Positions 58,760-64,000 of a stretch of DNA of 64,000 bases are shown piece by piece. The notes under the pieces were generated by a model, which worked only from the letters and a program-made list of their open reading frames with translations, searched no databases and was not told where the DNA came from. Position 1 is the stretch's first letter. Each line of letters starts with the position of its first letter. The stretch covers positions 1-64,000 of the forward strand of contig CANNZV010000947.1 of NCBI GenBank assembly GCA_947561585.1. Direction: 5' to 3'. Origin of the DNA: Caprella mutica. Lineage: Eukaryota > Arthropoda > Malacostraca > Amphipoda > Caprellidae. Made by a program: the position numbers and the translations under genes.

Positions 58760-61510
58760 AACACAGTGAAGCAAAATGAACAGAAGAATGAAGATCATTG
58801 TATTTTTTTAGTTTCAAGTACCTACTTGCACTTGAAAATTAAAGGACTTTATTTATTTTATTTTTTATCTATTCACCCTATAAAATAATTACTATTCTCT
58901 ATTTATTCACCCTATAGAAAAATTACCATACAGTTTCATTGATTTAATTTTTATATTAAACTTAAAAATTAATAATTTGTTGAAACAAAATATTTCTTTG
59001 TATTTCTTTTTATTTACATTTGATTTCACTCCTGCATGAACTAAAATTAACTTTTAGGTTGACTAAAAAAACTATTAAAGTTAATAAGACCCATGTGTAA
59101 ATGTCAAGAACATTATTAATTGTTTTATTCGTGATGTATTATCATATCTACAATAGAAGCCATTGTATACAATGTTTACAATTGCTCATTCTATGGTTAG
59201 TTGTAATTATTCATCATTCAAAAGAATAAAAAACAATTAATTAAGCAATCCTCACGATGTGGGCAAAAGATAATTTCTTTCCATTCTAATTACCATTATT
59301 TTAATTATTATTCTCTTGTTAATTATTTCTTCATTTTTATAATTAGTTTCTCTGTAACTATATGAAGGTTAGATGGAAATTATTATTATTAAAATATTTA
59401 TATAATTTTAATGGTAATGAATTTTCAATTTACATCATTAGTATAATTTAAGTTTAAACAAATAATTACTGTTTCTTAAAATATAGAAAATTCAACTACT
59501 CTTAAACATTTAAATATTATAAAAAATTCTTTATTTTTTTTCAGTGATGTTTGTACAGTTTCTAACCCTAGTCCCTAAATTCCTTTACAAAAAATGCCTT
59601 CCACTTTCAACAATAGAATAAAAATAATAGAGATATAAAAATATACACTAGAATGATTTAGCAGTTTTGGTATAGTGGTCACAAACAGTACCTATATTAA
59701 ACATTTTTTAAATTTTCTCACTTAGGTCCACCAGTCAAATTCAAAACAATGTTCTATTATTTATTATTTAAATATTATTTAGTATATATTGTAGTTCATC
59801 TTCATCTAAATGTTAACTTATATATTATAAAGTTAGTTAATGTTCTTTTTCTTCTTCAAAGTTATTTGTATTTATTTTCATTTTACATTAGTAATTTACA
59901 TTTGGTTTAAAGAACACAAGAAAATCTCACTATTTCTAGTTTTAATATATTTTCCATTGCAAGTTAATCTTATTATAATTTACATACTATAGCAATAACT
60001 GCATCTATCGAATGTATAGTGGCTATGGACAGTTAATATGTTATGACATATGTTCTTATTTGTTTGATTATAAGTCGACACTGATCTCTATTTATTCATA
60101 TGCAGCCTATAGTCACAGTGCACATGTTGTGCAATATATGTGCATATGTTGTGCATTATTTATGCATTTGTTGTGCATTAACTAGTTAGCATGGATTAAG
60201 AACATAGAAAGTGATAATATTTTCTCCGGTAAGCTATATGATGATGCTATATACGAGGAATGAAAATTAGAATCATGATTAGTTATGTTTGTTTTATATT
60301 AATTAATTGAACTTTTGAAAACTTTAATATATTCTATTCTATTAAAAAGTAAGAAATACCTAAAAAATGATATATTATTGTGCTGTTGACAAATGTACTA
60401 AATGAATTCTAATTAAATGGTAATTTAAAAGAATAAGTTAATATAGAAACATGTGAGCCTTTATTGCATATCTATATTATATTGCATTAATTCATTTGCA
60501 ATTAATTCAATTCATTATTTTCAATCAATTAAAGGTTCACCTGTATGTCTTTTAAAATGAAAGGATTGTATTTAGTAACAATGCTTATATCTACTACTTA
60601 TAAGCATATAATAATAATTAAAATAACAATCCATTAAAAATAACAGGTTCTCTACCTGTAAACACTCCTTTGTACATTACTATTGCATTATAACTACGTG
60701 GAATGCAGTAGAAACCGGTAATTCAACTGATTAGTTCATATCTAAATACTAACTCAAGTTTATATAAATATGATAAAAAATATTCACTATTTTAAACATG
60801 GGTACACAATTAATTTATTAGCTAGGTAACAAGCATACAAAAACAACAATTTTTATTCATTCATTTATTTCATTTACCAGTCATTTATTATTACTTTAGC
60901 TATCAGGTTAACTCTTTACCTAATTAATGTTAATAATTTCCTTACCTCTTACCAAACTAGAAAAATAAGTTACACAGGTTTAGTAGACCCATCGGTTTAA
61001 TGTGTAGAATATGTTTAATTAACACAGTCTAATATTTAAACACTATACTAACTGTTTTGGAGGTTAGTGCTAAGGTTATACCCATAGAGAGAGGTATGGT
61101 GGGCACATAGAAGATTAAGTAAGATGTCTTCTTAATATTCAATGGTTTAAACATACATTTTTCACTGGGTAAAGTACAATCGGATGATTTTTATGAAAGA
61201 TAATATGTTTTTCGTCTCAGTTGAAGAACTTCATATTTCAATCCTAGGCTTCATTTACTATCACCTCTTCATTTTCCTCTCCCATACGTGAGAACGTTAT
61301 GTCGTATCTTATGGACTTCCTGCATCCTTATACAAATGATTGGTTTTCAGAAACACTGAGTAGCTACTCTGCAATCACGCGCTCATTTCCTTAGCATTTA
61401 CGCGATTTGGACTCTGATGTGTAGCAATTTAATATATCATTACATTATGTAATTAGTATTTGATTATTGCTCAATAGATTAGAAACTTAACAGTATTTTC
61501 ACACAATCAC
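58760..61510. other. AT-rich intronic stretch
   Basis: Nothing coding recognised. 60118-60180 has three 'gcacatgttgtgcaatatatgt'-like words. 61240-61300 is a middle fragment of the SINE-like repeat (gcttcatttactatcacctc, ttcattttcctctcc). Confidence 0.4.
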
Positions 61511-61512
61511 AA

Positions 61513-61956
61513 CCTAGGTAGCAATGTTTACTGGGGTAATATTGTCCTAATATTGGGACAATTGTGCCTGTATTGGGACAATGTTGATACAATATTGGAC
61601 AACTTTGTAGCAACAATGGGACATTTTTTATAACAATTATATTAATTAATGGAACAATTTTATAACAATAATTGTAATTTTTTAAATAATATTGTATAAA
61701 TAGTCTAGAAATATTGTAATTGTTGTAAAAATAATGTGAAAAAGTTGTAAAAATAATGTGAAAATGTTGTAAAAATAATATGAAAATGTTGTAAAAATAA
61801 TGTAAAATGTTCTAAAAATAATGTGAAAATGTTGTACAAATAATGTGAAAATGTTGTAAAAAATAATGTGAAAATGTTGAAAGAATAAAGAACAATTATT
61901 GCAAAAGGGACAATATTAGGACAGTGTTGTAAAATGAAACACTGCTATCCTGTACC
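61513..61956. mobile_element. Small element of the ATATTGGGG family with internal 22-bp tandem
   Basis: The left end CCTAGGTAGCAATGTTTACT and the right end (reversed) AGGTACAGGATAGCAGTGTT + T share GGnTAGCAnTGTTT. Next to them are ggggtaatattgtcctaata and gggacaatattaggacagtg. The middle (61718-61880) is an array of aaaaataatgtgaaaatgtt + gt, about seven copies. Confidence 0.6.
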
Positions 61957-62582
61957 TAAAAGTACTCCTAGCAAAGTCTAGATATTCTTTTGGCAGCATT
62001 ATTATTTCTGTTTGGTGTACCAAATGGCTATGTTTGGATATGATGTTCTATGATATACCCAGTCATTGTTATTAAATTCATTTTTTGTTTCTTTTAACAT
62101 TATGCTCTCTGTGTTCATTGTATTTAATATATCTTTAAGTGAGTTCAATTACAAGGAATGACTAGTGGTGAAATGGTATACAGGTTATAATAAACAGTAT
62201 GTGCCTTTCTATAAATGGTATATACATTGCATACAGTTATGTTCTATGTATTTGTATGTAGTTAAAAAATAGTACATGTTTCATATTATTTTATCGTTAG
62301 GAGGTGTTGTTTTTATGATATAATCGTATATTTTGCTATTCAGATTCTTATATCAAAGTTACATATAATATGTAATGCCTGTTCATAACATATTACCTAT
62401 AGCATATTTATATTCAACTCTTATACTCCCATATACCTATCAAATTACATATATCTGACTTTTACTTTTATATTATTTTCTTCTTAAATCTTGCATATGT
62501 CACACATTATAATTTTTTTCCGATAATAATTCCTCATATTTTACCATAACTTCCTTATACATTACCCATGCATATCACTTCA

Positions 62583-62885
62583 TCTTCCCCATACCTCCCC
62601 ACAACTACTCAACATCTTCCCCATATCTCCTCCATATCTTCCCCCCATCTTCCCCATATCTCCTCCACATCTTCCCCCCATCTTCCCCATATCTCCTCCG
62701 TATCTCCCCCACATCTTCCCCATATCTTCCACACATCTTCCCCATATCTTCCACACATCTTCCCCGTATCTTCCACACATCTTCCCCGTATCTCCCCCAC
62801 ATCTTCCCCATATCTTCCACACATCTTCCCCATATCTCCCCCATATCTCCCCCACATCTTCCCCACATCTTCCCCATATCCTTGC
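62583..62885 (+). repeat. Polypyrimidine minisatellite (catcttccccatatctcccc)
   Basis: About 300 bp of almost pure C/T with regularly placed A: units of catcttccccatatctcc(c/t) and catcttccacacatcttcc. The open frames on both strands (62568-63029, 62580-62909, 62605-62892, 62609-62866) are translations of this array. Confidence 0.92.
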
Positions 62886-62889
62886 TGTG

Positions 62890-64000
62890 CATATCCTATC
62901 GGAAGACATTATATCTTTTTTCTCACGCTCATTCTCTGTAACTTTAACTTATCCATCAAATTACACAGAAACTCTCCCATGGAGGTACCGAGGGGGTTAC
63001 TTTTGCTTGTTTATGTCAACTGCATATGATGCATATATTTGCATTTTCAATTATGTTTCTAATTTATTTAGAATTACACACGTATACTATTTAATTATCT
63101 ACAAATAATACTAATAGTAACTACTTTTGATAATTAGATGAGGTATTTTTAACTGCACATCCTAATTGTGTCGTATATCCTTATTTGTTAATTATCATTA
63201 AACAAACATTCAGTTAATGCAGCACTAAAATTCCTTCCCTTGCTCTGCCCAGGAATCACGCTAAATTCCGTGGGAATTGTTTTCGCCGCTACGTAGCGTC
63301 ACGTCAGACGTATAGTTTCTTGCATACTCTTCATTTTTATAAAGCATTTACCTGTCTGAAACTGTCTACCTCTCTGAAATTTACCGCAACTGAAACATAA
63401 TTTACTTAAACTAATTCACAAAGTTTCTCGCTATTTCAATTAATATCCACGGGATACTTTTTCTTATCCTTTCTATCTTCTACAATCTACAAAATCCTTT
63501 CTTATCTATCCGTTAAAATATCCTCACTCCTAAGCTACATAAATGTTTATTTCAATAAAGGCTTTGATGCAATCATACTCTATGGCATCACAGTCACGAC
63601 CTACCTTATTTAGTCCGTCCTTTTAAGTTCATTTGCAGTTCTCCGTGGATGTGTTTTTGTACCATTTTTAACCCTTCGGTTTAAAGGTCTAAAGGGCCCG
63701 TAAAACATTAAAGAAATTAAAGGAATGGTAAACCATTACTTAGAATTTTCAACTAAATTGTAATTCATGCTTCCAATAAATTATTTTCATTCCATAATCA
63801 GTATAATGCATAGTTTTCAATAACTTCATTAATGAATGACTAGGTTCAAAACAATAAATCATACAATTTGTTTTGGTAATAATATACGAAAATACCATCA
63901 GTTAAATGTTCCAACATTTTCTTTTCCAAATAACGTTAAAGTTATTTCTGGAAAAGGTTTTTGTTAGTATAGTTTACTATCTTCCTAACCAACACTATCA
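62890..64000. other. Non-coding stretch to the window end
   Basis: No integrin exon or other gene seen. It presumably continues the integrin first intron. Confidence 0.4.

Noticed and set aside
62568..63029. 153-residue Ser/Pro/His-rich frame and three minus-strand frames
   Set aside because: Repeat translation of the C/T array; no start context, splice site or domain.

Overview
The window looks like AT-rich, repeat-laden nuclear DNA from an arthropod, probably an insect; I cannot place it further with confidence. Supporting signs are intron-split genes with GT-AG borders, a CTAAC branch-site motif, insect-style start contexts (CAAC-ATG, AAAATG), an insect-like integrin alpha N-terminus, and a dense load of short inverted-repeat transposons and minisatellites. 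There are no bacterial operons, CRISPR arrays or recognisable tRNA/rRNA genes. One assembly gap (371 N) lies at 48154-48524. Three host gene pieces can be supported, all on the + strand. (1) At the left edge is the last exon of a gene for a 109-residue protein with an N-myristoylation signal and one membrane segment. (2) At 29.6-32.7 kb is a four-exon model for a Myb/SANT-like (trihelix-type) DNA-binding protein with a Pro/Met-rich linker; exon 2 carries a one-base insertion in the domain, either an inactivating mutation or a sequencing error. (3) At 48.8-49.0 kb is the first coding exon of an integrin alpha chain of the PS1/alpha3-6-7 type, ending at a clean splice donor inside a Trp codon. 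The rest of that gene must lie beyond the right edge, so about 15 kb on the right is its first intron; it is unusually rich in minisatellites (17-39 bp units, one of about 28 copies). The rest is mobile DNA. The dominant family is a G-tract-tipped foldback-like DNA transposon of about 270-440 bp with nine more or less complete copies and two core fragments. Its terminal inverted repeats are made of variable numbers of a short GGTCAnRAGCCCCCC unit, and several copies have 9-bp target-site duplications, three of them perfect. One copy has jumped into another's terminal unit. Other layers: a broken non-LTR reverse transcriptase relic in three segments (11.3-15.6 kb); a hAT-type element with a perfect 8-bp duplication (28.3-29.0 kb); TTA/TAA-flanked PIF/Harbinger-like and TTAA-flanked palindromic MITEs (21.6-26.0 kb); TA-flanked MITEs (24.4-25.3, 55.4, 56.4-58.4 kb); an ATATTGGGG-repeat transposon family (33.6, 39.0, 61.5 kb); a 540-bp palindrome (35.6-36.1 kb); a 170-bp higher-order tandem repeat (36.8-37.7 kb); a retroposon-like repeat (18.0 and 53.5 kb); and older satellites (7.7-10.5 kb). 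All family assignments are by eye; no database search was run.
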